Below are positions 23,941-34,593 of a stretch of 64,000 bases of DNA, one piece after another. Under the pieces are notes generated by a model. It saw nothing but the letters and a program-made list of their open reading frames with translations. It was not told where the DNA came from and did no database searches. A program made the position numbers and the translations under genes. Source of the DNA: Isoetes taiwanensis (taxonomy: Eukaryota; Streptophyta; Lycopodiopsida; Isoetales; Isoetaceae); NCBI GenBank assembly GCA_021234155.1, contig JAJEKV010000012.1, positions 6,389,789-6,453,788 on the forward strand. The letters run 5' to 3'. Each line of letters opens with the position of its first letter. The first letter of the stretch is position 1.

Positions 23941-26456
23941 AAATAAATGTACAAATGCAAATTGAGTCACAGCATCATGTGCCAATTGGCCGCCTCAAAC
24001 TTAAATGTGATAAAGCAAGAGATTTTGCAGATATGGTGGAGAAGGTCTTCCCAATGCTTCACTGGCCAGAGACTTTATCTGACAAGAATGAGCTTCTTAT
24101 GAAAACTCTATTAGAAGTAGGCATGCAGGTATTTGGACAGACTAAGCAATCTAAACAGAAAAACCAGAAGTGGTGGGATGAGGAATGCGCAGCGGCGAAG
24201 CATGATGTATACCAGTATTTGGAGAAGACAGAAGCGAAACGGGTATTTAAGCAGCTAACAAAGCAAAAGGCAGCCGAGTGGGAAATGCATTGGCAGGAGA
24301 AATTGTTTATTGAAACAAATAATTGCCCTAGTACATTTTGGAGAAGAATGAAACGTGCCCCTATTGCACCAGGCGCTTTTAGTAGGGATGAACTTTTGGA
24401 TTTTGTTAGAGAGTTGTACACAGTTTCTGGGAGCGAGTCCATGGAAATAATAGCGGAGGATGTTGCTGATATATTCAATGTCATAGATGTACAATATGCT
24501 CTACGAAAGCTTGCTAATGGGAGGGCAAGAGATGGTGAAGGCTTTGCGATAGAATTGCTAAAGTGGAGAGGGGAACAAGTGCATGAAATAATTGCTGAGC
24601 TTTTTAATGAAGCTCTAAGGTATGGCTTTCCTGAAAAATGGTGTTTCAATTGGGTTATACCCATCTTGAAGGCAGGGGATCCAGATTGTGTACGTAATTA
24701 TCGTACAATTTTAGTAAGCAATGTCATGGCCAAATTGTTTGGTGCTGTTTTGGAGAACTATATAAGCCATTGGGCTGATGATAAAAATGTTAGCGCATTG
24801 GGTCAGGCAGGATTTCGAAAAAATCACTCTACTATAGTATCATTTGTTTACTTTGAGAGTGATGGCGGAAGGGGCAAAGGGCATCGGAAGAGCTCTCTTT
24901 TGTTCTTTCGTAGACTTTGCCAAAGCATTCGACAGAGTGTCACGTAAAAAATTGGAAGACAGAATGGCTAGATTGGAAATTCCAAAGGAGCTGCATAAGG
25001 GGGTTGCACGACTCGATGAGAAGGTTCTGGTACAATTGTCATTTCCAATGGAAGGCCCAGAAATAGTCACAAGCAATGTGGGTGTAAAACAAGGGTGTCC
25101 ATTATTGCCTACTCTGTTTGGTCTTTTTATTGACGAGCTTGAAGCATGGCTCGCAAAGGAAGATGTTGGTGTTCAGTTAGATAAATATGTTTTAAAGACT
25201 TTGCTTTATGCTGATGATGTGATACTTGTTTCTCAAACACCAAAGGGTTTGCACAAACTTCTTCAAGGACTTGAGAAATTTTGTGTCTATGCTAGTATGA
25301 ATGTGAATAAAGGGAAAACGAAGGTGATGATGATGGGTTCTCGCCAAAAATCGAATATGGAATTTGATGGAGAGATTTTGGAACAGGGAAAATCATACAA
25401 GTATTTGGACATAGAGTTCACAAATAACTATAAATGGAATACCGGAAACCGCAAGAGAATATCGGGGGGGTTAAGGGCACTATATCATATGCTCAGCTAT
25501 CGCAGACATAACCATATCTGGAGTTGGCATCTCCATAAATTAATGTTTCGGACATTGGTTCAAACAGTGATACTGTATGGTTGCATGGTCTGGGGTCCTG
25601 GTCTTGCACGATCAAAGTGGAATGAAGTAGAAAAGGTTCAAAAGCGTTTCTTGCTTGAAGAATTGGGAGTTTTAGGGAGTTAAAACTCAGACCCCATATG
25701 AGATGCTGCTTGCAGAAACAGGTATGTATCCGCGTGGAAGCCCTTTGTCAAATACTGGAGTATTTTGATAGAGTACAAAAGTTAGAAGACCACAGATTGC
25801 CAAGACAAGCCTTGCAAGAATCTCTGATCCAATCCCATGTGGGATGGTATAAGTATTTAGAAGAGTGGGCAGGCTATTGGGGCATTGGACTGGATGATCT
25901 ACCTTCATCTAGTATAGGGATTCGAGATTTAGTGACCGGTAAATCTCTGTTGAAATTGTGGCCAGTTGGAGATCTTGGGACGAAAAGAAACTTTTACAGG
26001 GAAGAAGTAAATGCAATGATAGTCTATGGCGAGCAGGATTATTTAAATGGTAAGCTTAGTAGAGGAAAGCGGAAGCTTCTATTCTATTCTATTCTATTCT
26101 ATTCTATTCTATTCTATTCTATGCTATTCTATTCTATTCTATTCTATTCTATTCTATTCTTGCATGCGCCCAAAACATAGACTGGCAATTGAGGTGGGAC
26201 GAGAGCAGGATATGCCACGTGAATTGCGTTTTTGTCCTTGCTGCCTAGACGCTCAAGTAGAAGATGAACGACATGCTCTTCTCCATTGCTCAGCTTTTGA
26301 CTACCTAAGGGCACATCATGATATCAGTTGCAATTTTTTTTTCACGAGCTTTTGAATTTACCAGTTATAAAACTTGGTATGTATCTTCAAGATTATGACA
26401 GGTCAAAGAAAGAGCTACTGGACCTTTATGACATGGCAAAAGACCTTGATGTGTAA
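23931..26456 (+). pseudogene. LINE reverse transcriptase and C-terminal domain
   Basis: The pre-RT region has NQKWWDEECAAAK. The RT blocks follow in order: PEKWCFNWVIPILKAGDP, ALGQAGFRKNHSTI, a frame change, CSFVDFAKAFDRVSRKKL, VKQGCPLLPTLFGLFIDELE, catalytic YADD (about 25208-25219), then LYGCMVWGPGLARSKW in the thumb. A C-terminal cluster, CPCCLDAQVEDERHALLHC (C-x2-C...H-x4-C), is still clear after the microsatellite. The probable original stop is TAA at 26454-26456. RT would copy element RNA at a nicked target in the nucleus. Confidence 0.88.
26077..26160 (+). repeat. (ATTCT)n microsatellite inside the LINE ORF
   Basis: About 84 bp of TTCTA/ATTCT repeats with one point variant (ATGCT near 26123). 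A 5-nt unit encodes the same pentapeptide cycle (ILFYS) in all three frames, so expansion adds no stop codons but can change the frame downstream. The LINE reading frame does switch here. Confidence 0.95.
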
Positions 26457-26565
26457 GGTCTAGTTTTGTTAGTTCCCACCCCCCTTTTTTTTTTTCAGTT
26501 GACCAAAAAAACATGCATGTAACTTTTCTTCGTCTATGGACCTGATGGTCTAACAGGCGTGATTC

Positions 26566-26625
26566 AATACAATTACAATTACAATTACAATTACAATTAC
26601 AATTACAATTACAATTACAATTACA
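26566..26625 (+). repeat. (AATTAC)n tail of the LINE
   Basis: About nine to ten hexamer units directly after the LINE 3' UTR. Several LINE families end in short tandem repeats rather than poly(A), so this probably marks the 3' terminus. Confidence 0.9.
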
Positions 26626-26629
26626 TAAT

Positions 26630-27270
26630 TATTTGTCAGGTTCCTCAGGTGTTGGGGCTAGGTAAATCTTTATTTTCCTCTTGCTGAATTTTGTAGCTGC
26701 TACCTGATTCTTTCTACAAGAATAAAATTGCATTGTCTAATATTATTTGCAACTCTCTTTAACAAATTTTGCTCTAGGCAAAAAATTATTCTAATATTAA
26801 CATCATCTTTAATATTGCAAGAAGCTTTTAGTGATCGGAATGGAATAGAACTACCACGATTTTGTTGCTTGCCAAACACGATCACTAATGTGCTCTTTGC
26901 TAATCAAGGGCAAAAGATACGATTACTAAAGTTTACATGCATATGGCTGGAATAAAAACAAACATTTGTAAGCCTGATATGATCAACTCTACTTTGGTAC
27001 TTATTTGTCTAACCTCAATTTTTTCCTTCTCTTTCTCTCTCATTCATTTCCATGCCTCTCCAAAGCCTCGGGCCCGCGCTACTGCTAGTTTCTTTTAGGA
27101 TCAAATATATTATATAAGAAATGAAAATTACATATGCATACTAAATGATCTTATACACCTACATAACTTGAGCATTTATGTAGATAACCACTCAAGTATT
27201 CAAATAACCATTTTTCTACGCCTCTTCCATATTAGCCATAACAAACATCACCTATAAAAATTCAATGCAT
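26630..27270. other. Intergenic, no gene seen
   Basis: AT-rich stretch between LINE remains. No domain, RNA gene or terminal repeat recognised. Confidence 0.4.
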
Positions 27271-27279
27271 TTTTCTTTC

Positions 27280-27830
27280 TAGACTGCTAAGATGCTGGAT
27301 GTATACCAACAAGGGCTGCAAGTCTGGTAAGGATGTTTCAAACACCTTCCTCAACTTGTTCCATACTGGATGAACGTCCCACTGCATGAAGTAGTGCTCA
27401 ACTGTCTCTTTTATCTGCCTACACATTGGACACATGCTAATGGAACATCATGCTTAAACTTGCTCACTAAAATCCTAAGCACTCTATGAAGAATCTGCCA
27501 TAACAATGCAGATACTTTTGGTGGCAGGTGACCCGTCCCGGGTTTAAACCGGTGGGGCTTCCTCTGATGCGGTGGGGGAACAAGGGGAAGAGTTTCCCCC
27601 CCGTGGCTGGATGTCGGGCCCGCTCGACCAAGGTCTCCCGTCGAGTATCCCCTCTCGGTTTTGCGACCCCGCCGATCGCTTGGAGGCAAATGCTTACTTT
27701 GTATGCCTCTAAGGCAAAAATTTTTTCTATCACGGCTCTCATGTGGTAAACAAAAAGCACTAACTTGTGGACAAGCGAATAAGGATTATAAGTCACTGCA
27801 CCATTTGCCAAATCTCTTGTCATGCGTTCT
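27280..27830 (-). pseudogene. LINE C-terminal (zf-RVT-like) fragment
   Basis: The minus strand reads PPKVSALLWQILHRVLRILV, then CVQCVGRQIKETVEHYFMQW. This is the zf-RVT pattern of plant LINEs (KV..F.WR...... C..C...E...H....C). A GC-rich foreign segment (27530-27690) separates this part from possible upstream LINE sequence at 27700-27830. No RT core is present. Confidence 0.6.
27530..27690 (-). mobile_element. Possible tRNA-derived SINE
   Basis: A GC-rich block of about 160 bp in AT-rich surroundings, inside the LINE fragment. On the minus strand it has a perfect A-box consensus match, TGGTCGAGCGG, and about 67 nt further a B-box-like GGTTTAAACCC (consensus GGTTCGANNCC, two mismatches). A target duplication was not found. 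It could also be a captured GC-rich fragment. Confidence 0.4.
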
Positions 27831-28955
27831 TATGTTGAACTTTGAAATGATTCTATTCCTGTAAGACCAATCGATCTCTGGGGTTTAAACGCTGCAGGTG
27901 AAAGTAGATGACGGCAAAGGAAGTAGATGTTTGAATAGAGTAACCAATCTGCCCTCTTTGCCCACAGGAGCTCTAGAAGAAATCTTCATAACATATTCAA
28001 AGCCTCGTTTTAAAGAGCAGGGCATGGATAGACACGTTGCACGCTCTTTGCCATAGAGAATTTAATTCCTTCATGATAATAATCTTTGCTCAAAATCATT
28101 TTTCATATCCGCACAAGATCCATCCATAGACAAAAAATCCCTTTGTGGCTTTGCACGCACGATAGATGGTTCAGATATGTGAAATGAGAGCTTAAGCAGT
28201 AAGAATTCGGGATGTGATGCCTATTTGCCTGTCAATTCGGTTTAATCGTGTTCAATATCTCCAATTACATATTCTCATCAGGTATCTGCGACAAAGTTTT
28301 GTGGATCTACCAATTCTGCTTATTGGATACTGCAGATAATGCTTGCTCTTATTGTTTAAGTTTAAACCTGGCCTATACACTTCCATTTTGGGTTCTAAAT
28401 ATTTATTGTGTGGATGTAAATCGCCTATTCCACGCTCCGCTTAAATTGGGTTAAACACGGTTCCTCTATACCAGACCTTGTAAGTTACAATTTATTCAGT
28501 TCCACACCCAGCAATCTGCCAGAGACTTCGTACGCCTCTAAAAAAATATAAGAACTAATTGGGCTGCTAAGAACACCAGAATACTCTGTGAAAGGATCAA
28601 ATTTGGATTTTCCAAATAATCCAACACTGTCCCCTGACCCCTCTTCGAAGATCTGAGACCCAGCTTACTGCCTAGCTGAATTTTACCCTATTTCTTGCCA
28701 AATACACATTCAAGTGCTTCCAGCATTGCCCATCTCAAATGAATTAGATTACCTCTAATTCCCGATTTGAATCAAAGGTTTTTGGATCTGTTACTAATCC
28801 TACTGTGTCCCACCCGTAATCTCTCGAGAATTCTAAACGAGGTGCACCTTGGACAACCACAGCCGTCGGATTCGCCGATCCTACGACCTAGATCGTATGT
28901 TGGGGCCTCTGGACACTTCTCGTTTCGCTTATAGTCATTTATGATGATTTTGAAA
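27831..28955. other. Intergenic, no gene seen
   Basis: No recognisable feature; short chance frames only. Confidence 0.4.
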
Positions 28956-28959
28956 TATG

Positions 28960-29115
28960 AAATACGATTTCGCCTAAGGTTTTGAGGGAATATCAAACCT
29001 CTATACGACTTTGCCTAAGATCTTAGAATATGAAATATGGGGGCTCGAACCTCTACCAAAATAACTCAATGTTCTAATAAGACAACTTTAACCAATGTAC
29101 CCAGTGAGCTAATGT
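28960..29115 (-). mobile_element. SINE-like element with tRNA-type promoter
   Basis: The minus strand carries an A-box-like TAGCTCACTGGGTACATTGG (plus 29092-29111) and a near-perfect B box GAGGTTCGAGCCC (plus 29041-29053), at tRNA-like spacing. The flanking acceptor strands do not pair, so it is not a functional tRNA. The sequence beyond the B box (to about 28960) contains a partial internal repeat (TTAGGCAAAGTCGTAT and TTAGGCGAAATCGTAT). The best reading is a SINE; the ends are not defined. Confidence 0.5.
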
Positions 29116-29119
29116 GATT

Positions 29120-30390
29120 ATTTTTTATCTTGAGTCTATGTTTTTTTTTTATAACAACTCATTCACTTGTTTTAGAGATATATGGCCTATGGTTTCAGAA
29201 ATTGTTATTTTTACATCCATATCAAATCCTCTAGAACCCCCTGTTATTTTGCCACATATTCTCCTACGAGCTAGGATGGGATTTGCTCCGAGAAGGAACC
29301 CAGAAATTTGGGTGTCTGGCCCATACCTGCCATTTCAATGACGAAATGAATTGTGAAGAGAAGAAAGGATTACCAGATGCTTTCGGGATTGCTCTGTCAT
29401 TTCCTTCGCATTTGTATCTGGGATTCCAAGGCTTCCAATCCGTCCTTCTTTGCCAGTTCATTATGTGGCTTTAGAATTGCATGGTCTACAAAGCTTGTGC
29501 TGCCACAAAAGACGTGACTAACCCCTTGGCTTGGCAAACACGTGAGTGAAACGTCATGTTAAAAAAACCCTTTCATTGATTGGATAATTTTAACGGCCTA
29601 GATCTATGCCACGTGGATATTATGGGCCGTTGATCGGGGTGGAGGGACAGATGCCACAATTTTATAATGTAGGATGATGCATTACTTGGGGTGTTAGGCT
29701 CTGAAAGCCAGTTGTAGTAATTAAGGTTGTTAGAACCTATGACTCTATAGAAAGAGTGTGAGCATAGACTTAAGGGTTTTATTGCTCAATATTGCAAGGC
29801 AAGACACTTGGGTTCTAGTGAGGTTGACTAGGAACACCACCATATGGTAGTTTGGAGAGTATTCAAAACCCTTATATGTATATCATACAAGTTGAATATT
29901 GGATAAGTAACCATGTTCGTGAGCTGGCAGTTTTTCTGGATAAGAACTGGATGGGGCAGGGGCATGCGAGGAAGAAACACCAATTGAGATCGGTTAGTTG
30001 GATATATATAGCTTTAAAATTCACTTCGAAAAGCAAAGGATTGCTCGATTAGCTAACTTTCTAAAAGAGGAGGAAAAGGATTTCCTAGCCTCGAGAAAGA
30101 ATAAGCAAGATGGAATGCAATAGCATTATCAACTTACCACATGGCGGTCTAGGATATGTTTGATGAAGGTAAATTGCTTATTATAATTAGCACAAGCTTC
30201 CCTAAGAAAAATGCATCGGGAATTGGAATGTGAATGTGGAACCCAAAACTGGTGGTTAAAGGATTCACATGATAAGGATGTGTAGGTTGTCAGACTTAGG
30301 AAGAAAAATTTTCTAGAGGAATAGAATTGTGCTAACAGGGCCAGGCATGCCATGGAATAATTAACAAGGCCCAACATGAGAGCCCGGTTG
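29120..30390. other. Intergenic, no gene seen
   Basis: No gene or RNA recognised. The piece GGCCTAGATCTATGCCACG near 29596 is repeat-like but unassigned. Confidence 0.4.
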
Positions 30391-30457
30391 AGAAAAAATG
30401 TTGTTGCACAACCACAACTAGTATGTCTAGGGCATATAGCAACTAAGATGGAAAATA
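30391..30457 (+). repeat. Dispersed repeat, copy 1
   Basis: About 65 bp containing AATGTTGTTGCACAACCACA and CTAGTATGTCTAGGGCAT. A second copy in the same orientation lies at 41715-41783, more than 11 kb away, with only a few differences. The parent element is not recognised. Confidence 0.8.
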
Positions 30458-30626
30458 GTATGCACAAATTTTGGATTTTCTCATTGGATCCCGTAGAGTT
30501 ATTGAGTCCCTTGAAGCTTTGGATACATCCCTCAAAGCTTAGAACATTTCTAGTTATGGTTGTCCAAGGAAATTTGAAGATGAACCCCATTATCAAAGGT
30601 ATCTTTGAAGATGAATATTACTAAAG

Positions 30627-30708
30627 GTCGCTTTGGCCGAGTAGTTAAGATGTGTGCTTGCTAAGTACATGGTGTTTTCTCGCAAGAGTTCAAATATCTC
30701 GGGAGACC
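30627..30708 (+). pseudogene. tRNA-Ser(GCT)-derived relic
   Basis: The sequence follows plant tRNA-Ser(GCT) almost end to end: GTCGCTTTGGCCGAGT, the anticodon loop around TTGCTAAG, a variable arm, and a T loop reading TTCAAAT. Most differences from the consensus, which I recall from memory, are C-to-T or G-to-A, including the T-loop CG. Acceptor and T stems no longer pair fully, so it is not functional. It may also be the head of a tRNA-Ser SINE ending at the dinucleotide repeat 65 bp downstream. Confidence 0.7.
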
Positions 30709-30771
30709 CTTGTTATGCTACATTGGAATTTATGTTTTATTCAAGAGAATACATTTTTAGTTTGCTGTTAT

Positions 30772-30827
30772 TACACACACACACACATGCGCGCGCACGC
30801 ACGCGCGCACGCGCGCGCGCACACACA
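30772..30827. repeat. Alternating purine-pyrimidine tract (AC)n(GC)n(AC)n
   Basis: 56 nt of strict purine-pyrimidine alternation made of CA and CG dinucleotides with a GC-rich centre. This is the classic sequence type that adopts left-handed Z-DNA under negative supercoiling. Confidence 0.9.
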
Positions 30828-30894
30828 AGTCTTTGTACTATGTAGGGCATGTACGAGTTAGGGACTGTACAAATCCAGCTAAAAGCCAAATACA

Positions 30895-32540
30895 TAGATA
30901 TATATATCTCTTAGATTCTACTAGATTCTCAAAGATTCTCTTGAGATTTCTATAAATTCCTTAAGATTCTCTTCAGATTTTTCCATTATTTAAGATCTTG
31001 AGATCCCAAGATTTCTCTAGATTCTTCATGTTTCTATGTAGATCCTCCTATATTCTTCAAAATTCACCTAGATTTTCCATGATTCTTTGTATCAGTATGG
31101 GAATTTGACACTCCAGAGGGTGTCAATGGCCAAAAACAGTGTCAGACATCTTTCTAGGGGATGTGTGTCAAAAAAGGCATTTTAATTCGATAAAATGTGT
31201 CAAAAGAGAATTCGAAAAGTGTAAAATATGTCATTTGACACACTATACAAAAAAGTGTGTCAAAAATTTTAAGTGTCTAAGTAGCTTACATTGCTACCTA
31301 CACCCTGGTTGCATTGCATAAAACAAAATCCTTACATACATCAATTTCTCTATTCATATTAGAATAGCAAATCCATGTCATATATTCTGAAAACATAAAC
31401 TCTAAAAATTATATTACAACAGTTTTCCTGCTCCTTACTAGACGAATTTCATTTCATTCTATTACTATATGATATTTGCCATGTTTATTAAATTTTTATA
31501 TCAAATATTTCTAAATATAAAAGCAGCATTACTTGACAGCTTAAAAAGGAGTGTGTCAATAACGTTCAAAATGCGTCAAATGACATGCAAGAAATTTAGA
31601 AGTGTGTCAATTGACACATCAAATTTTGAAAAGTGTGTCAATAGAAAAATGCTGTATAATTTGAATTTCCCACACTGCTTTGTATAGTCTCTTGATTCCG
31701 TTCGATTCTATGAAGATTTCTATAGTTTCTCAAAGATTTCATCAAGATTCCCCTAGATTCCTAAAGATTTTATTGAGATTTTTTTAGATTCCTTTAGATT
31801 CCCTTAAATACTATGAAGATTGAGATTCCATCAAGATTCCCATGGAATCTAAAAGAGTCCATCAAGATTCCCCTAGATTTTTAAAGATTCTATGTAGATT
31901 CTCCTAGATTCTCTAAGATCCTATCAAGATTCACCTAGATTCTCAAATATTCTATGAAGATTCCCTAGGTTTCCATAAATTCTCTCGAGATTCCCATAGA
32001 TTCCCAAAGATTTCCCCAAGATTCACCTAGATTCCCCACAATTCTATGTAGATTCCCTTAGATCCTATGAAGATTTCCTTGGGTTCTCCAAGATTTCATT
32101 AAGATTCCCCTAGATTCGTAAAGATTCCATCGAGATTCCCGTACATTCCGAACTATTCTCTCAACATTCATATAGATTCCCCAAGATTCTATCTGGATTC
32201 TACTAGATTCTCTAAGATGCTATGAAGATTCCCCTAGATTCCCATAGATCCTCTTGAGGTTCCCATAGTCCCTAAGATTCTCTTGAGATTCCCTAAATTC
32301 CCAAAGACTATTCCAAGATTCCTCTACGTTCCCCAGCATTCTATGTAGATTCTCTTAGCTTCCTTGAGATATTATGAGGATTCCCCTAGATTCCCAAAGA
32401 TTCTTCCAAGAATCCTAAAGATTCTCTTGAGATTCTTCAGATTCCCTAAGGTCCCGTTGAGATTCCTCTGGATTCCTAAAGATCCCATGAAGATTCCCCT
32501 AGATTCCCTTAAATTACCATAGATTTCATAAAGTTATTCT
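30895..32540. repeat. AGATTC-type helically phased minisatellite
   Basis: Degenerate tandem array in which AGATT recurs every 10-11 bp, often as a 31-32-bp higher-order unit of three submonomers (AGATTCCCCT, AGATTCCCAA, AGATTCTATGA). It is interrupted by the hAT MITE at 31093-31677 and continues directly after it. Part of it is copied again at 33059-33430. No coding potential. Confidence 0.85.
31093..31677. mobile_element. hAT-type MITE (non-autonomous)
   Basis: 585 bp with terminal inverted repeats CAGTATGGGAA and CAGTGTGGGAA (10 of 11), flanked by a perfect 8-bp target duplication, CTTTGTAT, at 31085-31092 and 31678-31685. An 8-bp duplication and CAG-type termini are the hallmarks of hAT elements. 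The subterminal regions are studded with (T)GTGTCAA motifs and their complement TTGACACA, which look like transposase binding sites. There is no transposase ORF. It inserted into the AGATTC minisatellite. Confidence 0.92.
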
Positions 32541-33883
32541 TAGAATCTGATCATGTTGGCTCCAATTGCAACGAAATAGTGCCAAAGCACCAGTCATTGG
32601 AAAGCTCCCGAGAGAGGGATCCAAAGGCATAGGCCCCACCTTCATCCGACCTGTATACTGCAAGTTACGTGCCTTGGAATGCAATTAAAAAAAAGAAGCT
32701 TCTTGGAAAGTCCATTCATAAATGCTTTCTAACTTTTTATTAATGAGAGTGCCATCTCACCTCTTAAAAAAAAATATCAATTTAATATAAAAAAGTTAAG
32801 AGCTAGGATTTATCCTCACCCTTTGATCTAAGGTTGCAATCTGTTGTACCAAATCCACTCTTTGGCACCTTCCTCGCAAAATTTAAGGGCTCAGATTTCT
32901 TCTCCCCTTTTGATCCAATGGCTTGGGGATGTGGTGCATGCCCCCATGCATGCCCATGAATGCCCCCCATGGAGGTCTAATGGCTATATGTTCACCACCT
33001 CACCTATTTTCAAACGAACGACCTAGATCGATTTGAATATATAGATATCTATTGAGATATTCATATAGATTCCCCAAGATTCTATCTAGATTATCCTAGA
33101 TTCTTTAAGATGCTATGAAGATTCCCATAGATCCTCTTGAGGTTCCTATAGTCCCTAAGATTCTCTTGAGATTCCCTAAATTCCCAAAGACTATTTCAAG
33201 ATTCCTCTACATTCCCCAACGTTCTATGTAGATTCTCTTAGCTTCCCTGAGATATTGGATTCCCCTAGATTCCCAAAGACTCTCCCACAATCCTAAACAT
33301 TCTCTTGAGATTCTTCAGATTCCCTAAGGTTCCGTTGAGATTCCTCTAGATTCTTAAAGATCCCATGAAGATTCCTCTAGATTCCCCTAAATTACCATAG
33401 ATTTCGTAAAGTTCTAAGATTCTAATAAGATTCTTAGAATCTGATCATGTTGGCTCCAATTGCAATGGAATAGTGCCAAAGCACTAGTCATTGGAAAGCT
33501 CTCGACGATGGATCCAATGGCATAGGCCCCACCTTCATCCGACCTCTGTACTGCAAGTTACGTGCCTTTGAATGCGATTAAAAAAAAAGAAGCTTCTTGG
33601 AAAGTCCATTCATAAATGCTTTCTAACTTTTTATTAATGAGAGTGCCATCTCACCTCTTAAAAAAAAAAATATCAATTTAATATAAAAAGTTAAGGGCTA
33701 GGATTTATCCTCACCCTTTGATCTAACGGTTACAATCTGCTGCACCAAATCCACTTTTTGGCACCTTCCTTGCATATGCATGCCCATGCATGTCCCCCAT
33801 GGAGATCCAATGGCTATATGTTCACCACCTCACCTATTTTCAAACGAACGGCCTAGATCGATTTGAATATATAGATATCTATT
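32167..33883. repeat. Tandem segmental duplication (two units of 0.8-0.9 kb)
   Basis: Unit 1 at 32167-33058 and unit 2 at 33059-33883 each contain AGATTC satellite followed by the same unique segment (starting near GAATCTGATCATGTTGGCTC and ending ATATAGATATCTATT). Unit 2 lacks about 55 bp near GCATGCCCATGCATG and a few satellite monomers. The copies are otherwise very similar, suggesting recent unequal exchange. Confidence 0.92.
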
Positions 33884-33884
33884 C

Positions 33885-34593
33885 CATGGGGGCATCCAAG
33901 GTAGCTTTGCAATTCAAAGTATAAACATATTCATGAGTGCATGATATGTGTGCTACAAAATATGATTGTGAAGCTCATACAGTATATGCGTCTCAGCAAT
34001 ATTTTTCAAAGTAGCTTTGTAATTCAAAGTATAAACATATTCTGCCCCTTGCAATGAAGAGCGCGTGATATGATCATCCCTTGCCTTCCAATCCTCTGTT
34101 TCAACTTTTTCAGGTAAGAATCTGGAACATCTGTTACAAAATTAGGTCTCCAAATTCATTAAAATGGCTGATTAATAGATTATAATCCTTGTCCAGCCAT
34201 TCAAGACATGAACTTCTACTTTAGCTCAAGAATGTCATCGAATGCATATCATAGCTTTACCTTATGATGTGCAAACGGATCCATCTGACATCTCGCGGCT
34301 CCTTTTTCAGATAATGTGTCACTGGTCTGCTTCAAACAGATGGTCTTATATATATGTACAAATGGTTTATTTACAAAGCATTTTCACGACAGAATTTTCG
34401 CACTTTCGACCAAATAGCACGAAAGGAATCGTCCAAGATGCAGCACTAAATAAATCCAGCTGATCTTCAGCTACACTACACATTTTCAATCACACAAAAA
34501 TTTTGGATTCCTATCTAAATTCTGTCATGCTACTTTTTCTTTGTACCTGGCGACTTTGTGACTGCAGTATTGGTCTTTGTGACTTTGTGTCCT
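33885..34593. other. Intergenic, no gene seen
   Basis: No gene recognised. GTAGCTTTG.AATTCAAAGTATAAACATATTC-type sequence occurs twice (about 33901 and 34011) as a short direct repeat. Confidence 0.4.

Larger units (their letters stand above)
23415..26625 (+). mobile_element. LINE retrotransposon (APE-RT type), 5'-truncated and frameshifted
   Basis: About 3.2 kb with the C-terminal half of an APE endonuclease, a complete RT core and a C-terminal zinc cluster, then a short 3' UTR (26457-26565) and an (AATTAC)n tail. The N-terminal half of the endonuclease and any ORF1 are missing. At least three frameshifts break ORF2 (near 24840, 25680 and in or around the ATTCT repeat), with a further slip in the T run near 26333-26341. 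It is therefore dead, but every domain is still readable. No target duplication was identified because the 5' end is not sharply defined. Confidence 0.9.

Noticed and set aside
27050-27085. Helitron end at CGGGCCCG...CTAG-T
   Set aside because: The stem has no loop and the flanks show no further Helitron features; chance is likely.
30895-32540. Heat-shock element array
   Set aside because: The GATTC steps recall half-sites, but the strict GAANNTTC alternation is missing; the 10-11-bp repeat explains the pattern better.
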